Source: an uncultured Acidobacteriota bacterium
GTDB lineage: Bacteria > Acidobacteriota > Vicinamibacteria > Vicinamibacterales > UBA8438
Reading direction: 5' to 3'
DNA: 5,761 nt
NCBI GenBank assembly: GCA_913043805.1
Contig: CAJWMX010000212.1
Location: 1-5,761 of the forward strand
The notes beneath the pieces are model-generated. The model ran no database searches, had not been told where the DNA came from, and was given only the letters and a program-made list of their open reading frames with translations. A program made the translations under genes and the position numbers. Every line of letters starts with the position of its first letter. Within the stretch, counting starts at the first letter, position 1. Below are positions 1 to 5,339 of this stretch, piece after piece.

Positions 1-1
1 A

Positions 2-250
2 GAAGAGCGCTGCCGCGAGATGGGTATCACCGAGATGTCGAAGATCTACCGCTCGGCCGATCTGGCCTGTGGGCGCAAGATCCTCTTCGCGGCGACCGGG
101 GTCACGGATGGCACATTGATGAAGGGCGTGCGCTTCTTCGGCGACGGAGTGCGGACCAGTTCACTGGTGATGCAGTCCGAGCCGCAGCGGGTGCAGTTCA
201 TCGACACTATCCACCTGGAAGGGCGCGACAACGTCAAGATCCAGTTCTAG
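2..250 (+). CDS. glpX: Class II fructose-1,6-bisphosphatase (GlpX family), C-terminal part
   Basis: This is the last 82 codons of a gene whose start lies before the window. Class II FBPases hydrolyse fructose 1,6-bisphosphate to fructose 6-phosphate in gluconeogenesis (some also act on sedoheptulose 1,7-bisphosphate) and are cytosolic, metal-dependent enzymes. The visible part carries the family's characteristic C-terminal signature: a FAATGVTDG block, then LMKGVRFFGDGVRT, then SLVMQS, and a final FIDTIHLEG strand, in the order seen in GlpX proteins. The reading frame is open from base 2 and ends at TAG 248-250. The catalytic and substrate-binding residues further upstream are outside the window, so sugar specificity cannot be judged. 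The stop codon runs directly into the large palindrome at 250-355, which may shape the 3' end of this transcript. The family call is secure. The symbol is the family name, since an SBPase role cannot be excluded. Confidence 0.93.
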   Translation, partial: EERCREMGITEMSKIYRSADLACGRKILFAATGVTDGTLMKGVRFFGDGVRTSSLVMQSEPQRVQFIDTIHLEGRDNVKIQF

Positions 251-355
251 GTTTCTCGGCGAGGGTCTCGTCTAGCGGCATTGCGACCTCAGTCACAGAC
301 CGCCAGTCTGTTCCTTCGGTCGCGCCTTGCCAGACGAGACCCTCGCCAAGAAGCC
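250..355. repeat. 106-nt imperfect palindrome (long stem-loop) after glpX
   Basis: Two arms, 250-300 and 306-355, fold back on each other with a five-base loop (CGCCA, 301-305). The outer stem pairs 250-273 with 332-355; inside it, 253-273 against 332-352 match at 20 of 21 positions, the exception being C257 opposite A348. The stem continues inward with 275-278/327-330 (two G-U), 282-288/318-324 (one G-U), 291-292/314-315 and 295-300/306-311. About 42 of 51 positions can pair, with only a one-base offset between outer and inner halves. No T-run follows on either strand, so it is not a standard intrinsic terminator. It might act as an mRNA 3'-end structure for glpX, a small RNA, or a relic of an inverted duplication or MITE-like insertion. 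No clear target-site duplication is visible. The fold is seen directly; its function is unknown. Confidence 0.75.
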
Positions 356-502
356 GTGAGTACGGGCACGCTGCCACAGGGACGGAGTGTGCGTTGCTGA
401 GCAAATGTCCTGGAAACGGCCCTTGCTCTGGCCGTCGGCCGCCAAAGCCCGATAAGATTAGGTACAGGTCTCGATCCGACCGATCGGGCCCCTGGGAGAG
501 TC
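356..502 (+). other. Intergenic region upstream of the exported-protein gene
   Basis: These 147 bases hold no convincing ORF, tRNA or other RNA gene. An AT-richer patch at 451-464 (GATAAGATTAGGTA) stands out and contains a TAAGAT hexamer at 453-458 that could serve as a -10 box, but no -35 element lies at normal spacing (TTGCTC at 423-428 is 24 bases away). A small inverted repeat pairs CGATC 472-476 with GATCG 482-486 around a five-base loop, just upstream of the ribosome binding site, and could be an operator or leader hairpin. A promoter for the gene at 503 is expected here, but its exact position cannot be fixed. Confidence 0.3.
494..498 (+). promoter_or_regulatory. Shine-Dalgarno site for the gene at 503
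   Basis: GGGAG lies four bases before the GTG at 503. The spacing is short, but no ATG is available nearby, and the GTG places a proper signal peptide at the very N-terminus, so the two clues together support this start. Confidence 0.5.
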
Positions 503-2272
503 GTGCGTAGATCACGGTTCAGCTCCGTCGTGGCCGTCTTGAGCACGCTATGCGTGTGGTTGGCCTCGGCGTCCGCCTTCGCTCAGCCCGAGGCGCTCGA
601 CGATGGCGCGCCGCTAGCCTACCGGCACCAGCCCAGGGTGCTGTTCGCGAACCAGACGGCGGACATCGAGGTTGTCTTCGAGATCCTGGGCGATGTCGAC
701 GAGGTGACGTTCCGCCGGAACGTCCCGTCGCTCCCCGGGGGATTCACGACCGAGCGCTGGGCGCGTCAAACGACCCGTTCGGTTGACGGCCGGCTCGTCA
801 GCGTGTTCGGGGCGCGTTATGAGTCGGCGATTCTTGCGGATCTGGTCGTGTACCCCCATGGCAACGACTTTCCGCAGGTACCGCTCGGCCGGGTCAGCAT
901 CCCGGGACGGGACGGTGACCCGCCGGTCGTCTGGCTCAGGCTGGCGCCCTCGAACCTGCCCGAGGCACCCATACAGATACTTGGCGCCGAGGCGCAGTAC
1001 GCGAGTCACGTCGTTAATCTCGTGGTGCCCGGCTTCGGTGACACCCGCGTGCTCGGCGGCGCCGACGCCTTCGCCGTCCAGCAGGCGGCAACGACGTTCT
1101 ATCGGTACTTTATCGACGCGTACGAAACGCTCGCGTTCCTGCCCTCGGTGTCGCCGTTCCTGGAGCATGACGGACTCCATCAGAACGTCTGGAACGACAC
1201 AACCGGCATCGGGATGGAAGCAGTCGACCAGCGGGCCGACTTCGGCAGCGATACGCTTCGGTCCGTCCAGGTCTATCCAGCGGGGTTTGGAGGCCATCAG
1301 GCGACGCTTTTGCGCCAGCTTGGGTACCAGTGGGGCGACGAGTCGAATCTGGCGTCGATCGCCGGGGTCGTCCCAGCCGGTCGCGAGCCGGGCCGACACA
1401 CCCCGCTCGTCGATGGCGGTGCGACGCTCCTCGGGGCGGTGCTGCTCGGGACACGAGCGGTGGAGTTCGTCGATGGCGTGCCGCGGATCGTTCGCAGTTC
1501 CGCCCCGGTGGCCTACCACCCCCTCCAGCAGTATCGGATGGGGCTGCTCGGGGTGGACGGCGTGCCGGACGTTCGGGTGTTCACCGAACAGGAGCAGTTC
1601 GGAGACGATGCGTCGGCGCCACAGGTCGGCACGGAAGTGCGCGGAGATTGGGTGACGGTCGGCGTGAACGATCTCCTGGCTGCGCTCGGTACCCGCGAGG
1701 GGCCCATCTTCGAGCGCTGGCGACAGGCGTTCGTCGTGGTCTCTGACGAGCTTATCTCACAACGCGAGATGGACTTTTTCAACTTCTACGCCAGGCGCGC
1801 AGGCGCGTCGGAGGGAACACGCTCGGTCGATGGGTTCGGGTCATTCTCCGAAGCCACCGGCGGCGCGATGACCTTGGCCACCGATATCGTCGCCCCCGGG
1901 GGAGAGGCCGAGGCCGCGGGGGGCGCGGTGTCCGATGTCCCGTTCGGTGCCGGGGACTGGCGCGGGATCGTCTTCGACGAACCGGTGCCCAGCGTGTTGA
2001 ATGCGGGCGAAACGCTGACCCTGACCGGCAGCATCGACCCGGACACCCTGCCTGGGAGTCACCAGTTCATCATCCTCCGGCTTGCCAGACACGGCGACCC
2101 GGCGTCGGACGCTCGCACGGTCCAGGCCACGATCAGCGGGGGACGGTTCACCCTTCCGTTGAGTCTGGCGGGTGCGCCCGCGGGTGCCTACACGGTCGAT
2201 CTGTTCGTGTACGACGACGCCAGCGGCCCGGCGTTGCCAGCCGGCTCGCTGACCCCCCTCCAGGTGCGGTAG
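503..2272 (+). CDS. Exported protein of unknown function with a degenerate metalloprotease-like core
   Basis: 589 residues from a GTG start. Residues 1-27 form a Sec signal peptide: basic RRSR start, hydrophobic stretch and an AFA|Q cleavage site after A27, so the mature protein is secreted or periplasmic. No family is recognised with certainty. The middle region has H265 followed by RQLGYQWG (271-278) and then YHPLQQYRMGLLG (338-350). This order resembles secreted zinc-peptidase-like proteins in which a HELGHRWG-type helix precedes an F/Y-SPL-x-LYLMGL segment, but the zinc-binding His/Glu residues are not present here, so the protein is probably not a protease. A Gly/Ala-rich linker (about 461-485) leads to a C-terminal domain (about 494-589) with alternating hydrophobic strands typical of an Ig-like beta sandwich. 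The gene ends five bases before tsaC and may head an operon. The fold comparison is inference; export is well supported. Confidence 0.85.
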   Translation: MRRSRFSSVVAVLSTLCVWLASASAFAQPEALDDGAPLAYRHQPRVLFANQTADIEVVFEILGDVDEVTFRRNVPSLPGGFTTERWARQTTRSVDGRLVSVFGARYESAILADLVVYPHGNDFPQVPLGRVSIPGRDGDPPVVWLRLAPSNLPEAPIQILGAEAQYASHVVNLVVPGFGDTRVLGGADAFAVQQAATTFYRYFIDAYETLAFLPSVSPFLEHDGLHQNVWNDTTGIGMEAVDQRADFGSDTLRSVQVYPAGFGGHQATLLRQLGYQWGDESNLASIAGVVPAGREPGRHTPLVDGGATLLGAVLLGTRAVEFVDGVPRIVRSSAPVAYHPLQQYRMGLLGVDGVPDVRVFTEQEQFGDDASAPQVGTEVRGDWVTVGVNDLLAALGTREGPIFERWRQAFVVVSDELISQREMDFFNFYARRAGASEGTRSVDGFGSFSEATGGAMTLATDIVAPGGEAEAAGGAVSDVPFGAGDWRGIVFDEPVPSVLNAGETLTLTGSIDPDTLPGSHQFIILRLARHGDPASDARTVQATISGGRFTLPLSLAGAPAGAYTVDLFVYDDASGPALPAGSLTPLQVR

Positions 2273-2277
2273 CTGCC

Positions 2278-2909
2278 GTGACCACGAAGGTCCGGCTCAG
2301 CCACCAGCCGACGGCGGAGCCGTTCGCCCAGGCCGCGGCCGTGCTCGCCGCCGACGGGATCGTCGCCTACCCGACCGACACCCTCTATGCGCTCGGCGTC
2401 GACCCGCGACGGAACGACGCGGTCGAGGCATTGTGCGACATGAAGGAGCGGGGCGCGGGCGCCGGCTTGCCGTTGATCGCCGGCAGTCTCGAGCAGGTCG
2501 AGGCGTCTCTCGGGCCGCTCTCGGCGCTTGGTCGACAGCTGGCCGAGCGCTGGTGGCCGGGTCCCCTGACGCTGGTCTATTCCCCCGCGGTCCTGCTGGC
2601 GGAGGCGGTCCACGCTCCCGACGGCAGTCTCGCGGTTCGTTGCCCGCCAGCGAGGCGGCGCGCATGCTGGCCGTCGCACTCGGTCATCCGGTGACCTCGA
2701 CTAGCGCCAACCGCCGGGGCGCGAGGCCGGCCCAGGATGCCGACGCGCTGGCGCGCGAGCTGGGCCCGGAGATCCGGCTGCTGCTCGAGCATCCCACGCC
2801 GCTCGAAGGCGCTCCATCGACGATCGTGGACGTGCGGACCGAGGCCCCGACGCTGCTTCGCGCGGGCTCGGTGCCGTGGGAGCGCGTGCTACAATCCACG
2901 CGTGCTTGA
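2278..2909 (+). pseudogene. tsaC: Threonylcarbamoyl-AMP synthase (TsaC/YrdC/YwlC type), frameshifted
   Basis: TsaC makes threonylcarbamoyl-AMP from threonine, bicarbonate and ATP, the first step of t6A37 formation on ANN-decoding tRNAs. The first frame, from GTG 2278, carries the AAxVLAADGIVAYPTDTLYALG nucleotide-pocket start, K56 and R58 of the KxR motif, and WWPGPLTLVY, reaching LAVR at 2638-2640. It then goes out of frame and stops at 2692-2694. The rest continues in the -1 frame from about 2640: PASEAARMLA, STSAN (2697-2711), PSTIVD and LLRAGSVPWERV, ending with TGA 2907-2909. Restoring one base just after 2640 gives AVR-(V/L)-PASEAA and a protein of about 210 residues, normal for the short form lacking the Sua5 domain. 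No slippery heptamer is present at the site. Either one base was lost in the sequence data, or the gene is truly broken and another copy (TsaC2/Sua5) must exist. Family call is secure. Confidence 0.88.
2890..2895 (+). promoter_or_regulatory. Possible -10 box (TACAAT) for the lipoprotein-pgsA unit
   Basis: TACAAT matches the sigma-70 -10 consensus at five of six positions and is conspicuous in this GC-rich setting, inside the last codons of tsaC. Transcription would begin near 2902. No good -35 is seen (CTCGGT at 2867-2872 sits at 17-base spacing). Weak on its own. Confidence 0.3.
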
Positions 2910-2988
2910 GGGCGGCGGAGGACCTGGAAACGGGGCGTCAGCGGACGGCACAGGCGTTGCCCTCGCCTCACCCCACCTCACGATAACC

Positions 2989-4338
2989 ATGCTCGACGGA
3001 GGGTCGCCCCGGTGGCGGCCGCTCCTGGTCGCGGTGTGCGCCGTCGCGGTACTCGTTGCCGGCTGTGCCACGCGTGCGCCGGTGGTCACGGCGCCAAGTT
3101 TCCCCGACTTTCCGTTCCCGACGGTGCCGGCCGAGCTCGCCGGCTCGCCGGCCGCGCGTGAGCACGAGCGGGGATGGGCGCTACTTCAGGCAGGAGATCT
3201 GGAGGGGGCAAGACGCGCGTTCCAGGCGGTCCTGGCATCGAGCCCGGGGTTCCATCCCGCCGACGCCGGGGTCGGTTATGTCGGGCTTGCCGCGGGTGCG
3301 GTGGATGAGGCGGTCGCGGGGTTCGATCGGGCATTGGCCTGCAGCGCAGCCTATGTCCCGGCGTTGCTTGGCCGCGGCGAGGCGCTGTTGCGTGCCGACC
3401 GGACCGACGAGGCGGTGCAAAGCTTCGAGGCGGCGCTGGCGGCGGATCCGACCTTGACGGACCTACGTCCGCGGGTGGCCGAGCTTCGGTTCAGCTCGTT
3501 GATGGAGCAGGTGGCTGAGGCTCGCATGGCGGCCGAGGCAGATCGCGACGAAGAGGCGCGCGCCGCCTACAAACGGGTCATCAGAGCCTCGCCCGAGAGT
3601 GGGTTTCTGTATATCGAGCTGGCCCAGATCGAACGGCGAGCGGGGGACCGAGCGTCGGCGTTGTCACGCCTCGAACAGGCGGTCACGCTCGACCCGTCGG
3701 CGGGCGGCGCCTGGCTGCTGATGGCCGACATCCTGCTCGAGGAAGGGGCGCTGGATCAGGCGGAAGCGGCGCTGCTGCGTGCTGATGCGGTGGAGCCGGG
3801 GCCGGAGGTCGATCGCCGGTTGGCCATCGTGGAGGAGCGTCGCCGTCTCGACGCGCTGCCCACGGAGTTCCGGGCGATCGCCGATGCCGAGGAACTGTCC
3901 CGCGGTGAGCTGGCGGCCCTGATCGGGGAGGGGTTCGCCTCCGAGCTCGAGATCGCGGCGGCTGGTCGGACAGCGATCATCACCGATGCACGCAGTCACT
4001 GGGCCTACGGGTGGGTCATCTCGGTCGCTCAGGCCGAGGTGATGGATGCGGACACCAACTACCGGTTCTTGCCTGACCAGCCGGTCAGCCGGGCGCTCCT
4101 GGCCGATGTCATCATGCGGCTGCTGTCGGTTGCCGGGCCTGCCGGGGACGAGGGGCCGCCGCGGATCAGCTTCTCCGATCTGGCCCCGGGCCATCTGAGC
4201 TATCCGGCGGCCGCGGGTGCCGTGGCGGCGGGGGTGCTCGACCCCCTGGAACGCAACAGCTTCCAGCCCGCGCGGACGGTCAGCGGCGCCGAGGCGATTC
4301 GGGCGCTGAGTCGTCTGGGCGCTCTGCTCGAGAACTGA
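2989..4338 (+). CDS. TPR-repeat lipoprotein with two C-terminal SLH-like modules
   Basis: 449 residues from ATG 2989. The N-terminus is a lipoprotein signal: basic RWR, hydrophobic LLVAVCAVAVLVAG and lipobox V-A-G-C with the lipidated Cys at 26, so the mature protein should be membrane-anchored, probably at the outer membrane. A Pro-rich spacer leads to about six TPR units (roughly 58-91, 92-125, 126-159, 174-207, 208-241 and 242-275) with the usual G/A-x-AL, EA-x-x-F/Y and final Pro pattern, suggesting a protein-docking scaffold. After an ELSRGELAALIGEGF segment come two S-layer-homology-like modules: 330-384 (ITDARSHWAYGW, then FLPDQPVSRALLADVI) and 393-447 (ISFSDLAPGHLSYPAA, then SFQPARTVSGAEAI). 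No clear Shine-Dalgarno precedes ATG 2989; an in-frame GTG at 2902 is an alternative but would put about 29 Gly-rich residues before the signal. It lies 79 bases after tsaC and 10 before pgsA. Partner unknown. Confidence 0.88.
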   Translation: MLDGGSPRWRPLLVAVCAVAVLVAGCATRAPVVTAPSFPDFPFPTVPAELAGSPAAREHERGWALLQAGDLEGARRAFQAVLASSPGFHPADAGVGYVGLAAGAVDEAVAGFDRALACSAAYVPALLGRGEALLRADRTDEAVQSFEAALAADPTLTDLRPRVAELRFSSLMEQVAEARMAAEADRDEEARAAYKRVIRASPESGFLYIELAQIERRAGDRASALSRLEQAVTLDPSAGGAWLLMADILLEEGALDQAEAALLRADAVEPGPEVDRRLAIVEERRRLDALPTEFRAIADAEELSRGELAALIGEGFASELEIAAAGRTAIITDARSHWAYGWVISVAQAEVMDADTNYRFLPDQPVSRALLADVIMRLLSVAGPAGDEGPPRISFSDLAPGHLSYPAAAGAVAAGVLDPLERNSFQPARTVSGAEAIRALSRLGALLEN

Positions 4339-4348
4339 ACACCTGACG

Positions 4349-4906
4349 ATGTCAGCCCTTACGGTCGCCAATCAGCTTACGCTCCTGCGCATGTTGCTGA
4401 TTCCGGCGCTGGTCATCCTGGTGTTGTACGGGAACAACGGCTGGGCGCTGGTCGTGTTCATCGTGGCCGGAGTCACCGACGGCCTCGACGGCATGCTCGC
4501 GCGGTGGTGGGGGCAGCGTACCAGCCTGGGGGCGCTGCTTGACCCGATGGCCGACAAACTGTTGGTCCTCTCGACCTTCGTGGTCCTCAGCCTGCCGGAG
4601 CTCGACTTGCCGAACCAGTTTCCGGTCTGGCTGACCGTCCTCGTGATCAGTCGTGACGTGATCATCGTCGTGACGGCGGCCATCGTGCATTTTTCTCTGG
4701 GACACCGAACGTTCACGCCAACCCTGCTCGGAAAGGCCACGACGTTCGTCCATATCCTCGGCGCCACGGTGGCGCTCTTCCTGAACTGGCGAGGGCATAC
4801 GTCGGTGGTGTTCGAACTCGCAATCTATGCGACGTTGGCCATTACGCTGGCCTCGGGTCTGCACTACATCTTGCACGCAACACGCACGCTAGGTGACAGC
4901 GGCTGA
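4349..4906 (+). CDS. pgsA: CDP-alcohol phosphatidyltransferase, probably CDP-diacylglycerol--glycerol-3-phosphate 3-phosphatidyltransferase
   Basis: 185 residues, the usual PgsA length. The enzyme joins CDP-diacylglycerol and glycerol 3-phosphate to give phosphatidylglycerophosphate, the committed step to phosphatidylglycerol and cardiolipin, at the inner membrane. The complete CDP-alcohol phosphotransferase motif is present: D44, D47-G48, A51-R52, G61, D65 and D69, with the canonical spacing DxxDGxxAR(x8)GxxxDxxxD. The N-terminus NQLTLLRMLLIPALVIL and the later ISRD (100-103) and TPTLLGKATT (123-132) segments fit PgsA better than phosphatidylserine synthase. Hydrophobic stretches at about 8-27, 32-44, 69-82, 93-115, 129-146 and 153-174 suggest about six membrane helices. 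The ATG follows the lipoprotein gene by 10 bases with no strong Shine-Dalgarno, consistent with translational coupling in one operon. The family is certain. The glycerol-phosphate specificity is inferred from length and motifs. Confidence 0.9.
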   Translation: MSALTVANQLTLLRMLLIPALVILVLYGNNGWALVVFIVAGVTDGLDGMLARWWGQRTSLGALLDPMADKLLVLSTFVVLSLPELDLPNQFPVWLTVLVISRDVIIVVTAAIVHFSLGHRTFTPTLLGKATTFVHILGATVALFLNWRGHTSVVFELAIYATLAITLASGLHYILHATRTLGDSG

Positions 4907-4933
4907 CGACGGGCGTCCGGGAGGAGACGGCGG

Positions 4934-4963
4934 CTGGCTGGCAATCAAGGCGGCCGCTATGCT
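4934..4963 (+). promoter_or_regulatory. Possible promoter for the small coiled-coil gene
   Basis: TATGCT at 4958-4963 matches four of six -10 consensus positions. CTGGCT at 4934-4939 is the best hexamer at acceptable spacing (18 bases) and is a poor -35. The location, 24 bases before the start codon, is sensible, but the match is weak. Confidence 0.22.
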
Positions 4964-4974
4964 TGGTGCACGAC

Positions 4975-4979
4975 GGGAG
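4975..4979 (+). promoter_or_regulatory. Shine-Dalgarno site for the small coiled-coil gene
   Basis: GGGAG sits eight bases before ATG 4988. It is the best-spaced ribosome binding site in the window and decides the start of a gene that is otherwise hidden by an internal stop codon. Confidence 0.6.
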
Positions 4980-4987
4980 ACACCGAC

Positions 4988-5317
4988 ATGTTCAAGAAAC
5001 GCGCGGGAGATGTCGGATCGGCCAAGGACCAGGGGGCCGAGCTACAGGAGCTGATCGACACGGCGCGCGAGGATTGGGCCGCGCTCAGCACCATACTCAC
5101 GTAGATCGAGCTGCATGGCTCCAAGCTGTCGACCCTGGGGCGATCCCCGCAGGACGTGAACGACAAGGCAGGCGGAGCAGCCGGCAAGATGGACGGGCTG
5201 ACCAAGCGGCTGTCGACGCTCGAGTCGCGGGCGACCGGCCTCGAGGAGGTCGAGCAGCGGATTGACACCCTCCAGGGCGCCGCCGAGCCGGCGGAGTCCG
5301 ACAGCCAGTCCGCGTGA
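4988..5317 (+). pseudogene. Small coiled-coil protein gene interrupted by an in-frame TAG
   Basis: Reading from ATG 4988 gives 38 codons (MFKKRAGDVGSAKDQG at the start), then TAG at 5102-5104, then 70 more sense codons in the same frame to TGA 5315-5317. Both halves have the same strongly GC-rich third positions and Glu/Asp/Lys/Leu-rich composition, as expected for one gene of about 109 residues. After the stop, hydrophobic residues at 71, 75, 78, 82, 85, 88, 92 and 95 (counting the TAG as 39) form an a/d heptad series, indicating a coiled coil. The acidic tail ends in ESDSQSA. A CAG-to-TAG change would restore STILT-Q-IELHG. No signal peptide or membrane segment is seen, so a cytosolic oligomer is likely. 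The family is not recognised. Explanations, in my order of likelihood: sequencing error or recent nonsense mutation, amber suppression, or two separate small peptides. Confidence 0.65.
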
Positions 5318-5322
5318 CCGAC

Positions 5323-5339
5323 GGCCTCAGACCGAGGCC
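5323..5339. terminator. Possible weak bidirectional terminator hairpin
   Basis: GGCCTC (5323-5328) pairs with GAGGCC (5334-5339) around the loop AGACC. It lies between the convergent small gene and the decarboxylase gene and overlaps the stop codon of the latter (5327-5329). On the + strand it is followed by AGTTTCG, only a short T-run, and on the - strand by no T-run, so it would be a weak intrinsic terminator at best. Confidence 0.35.

Noticed and set aside
250..355. Integron attC site
   Set aside because: The palindrome lacks the GTTRRRY and RYYYAAC core sites expected at attC ends, and no integrase or cassette array is present.
451..490. Possible tRNA T-arm (sequence around GGTCTCGATCC)
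   Set aside because: The five-base T-stem does not pair and no acceptor, D or anticodon stem can be drawn around it.
614..1519. Long 301-codon open frame on the - strand inside the exported-protein gene
   Set aside because: Arg/Glu/His-rich, no recognisable domain or signal, and lies entirely opposite a gene with a clear signal peptide and GC-rich third positions. It is a GC-driven shadow frame.
783..1655. 290-codon + strand open frame within 503-2272
   Set aside because: Arg/Ser/Trp-rich composition typical of an out-of-frame reading of GC-rich coding DNA; no motif and no start context.
2636..2645. Programmed -1 frameshift in tsaC
   Set aside because: There is no X-XXY-YYZ slippery heptamer or evident stimulatory structure, and TsaC is not known to be expressed by frameshifting.
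2737..2988. Upstream extension of the lipoprotein reading frame
   Set aside because: Most of it overlaps conserved tsaC sequence in another frame and would bury the lipoprotein signal deep inside the protein; ATG 2989 is preferred.
3664..4371. 235-codon - strand open frame opposite the lipoprotein gene
   Set aside because: It faces well-supported TPR and SLH-like coding sequence and shows only Arg/Gln/Gly-rich shadow composition.
4957..5268. 103-codon - strand and 100-codon + strand open frames over the small coiled-coil gene
   Set aside because: The - strand frame is Ser-rich and the other + frame is Arg/His/Gly-rich, both typical shadows. The frame from 4988 has the ribosome binding site, third-position bias and heptads despite its TAG.
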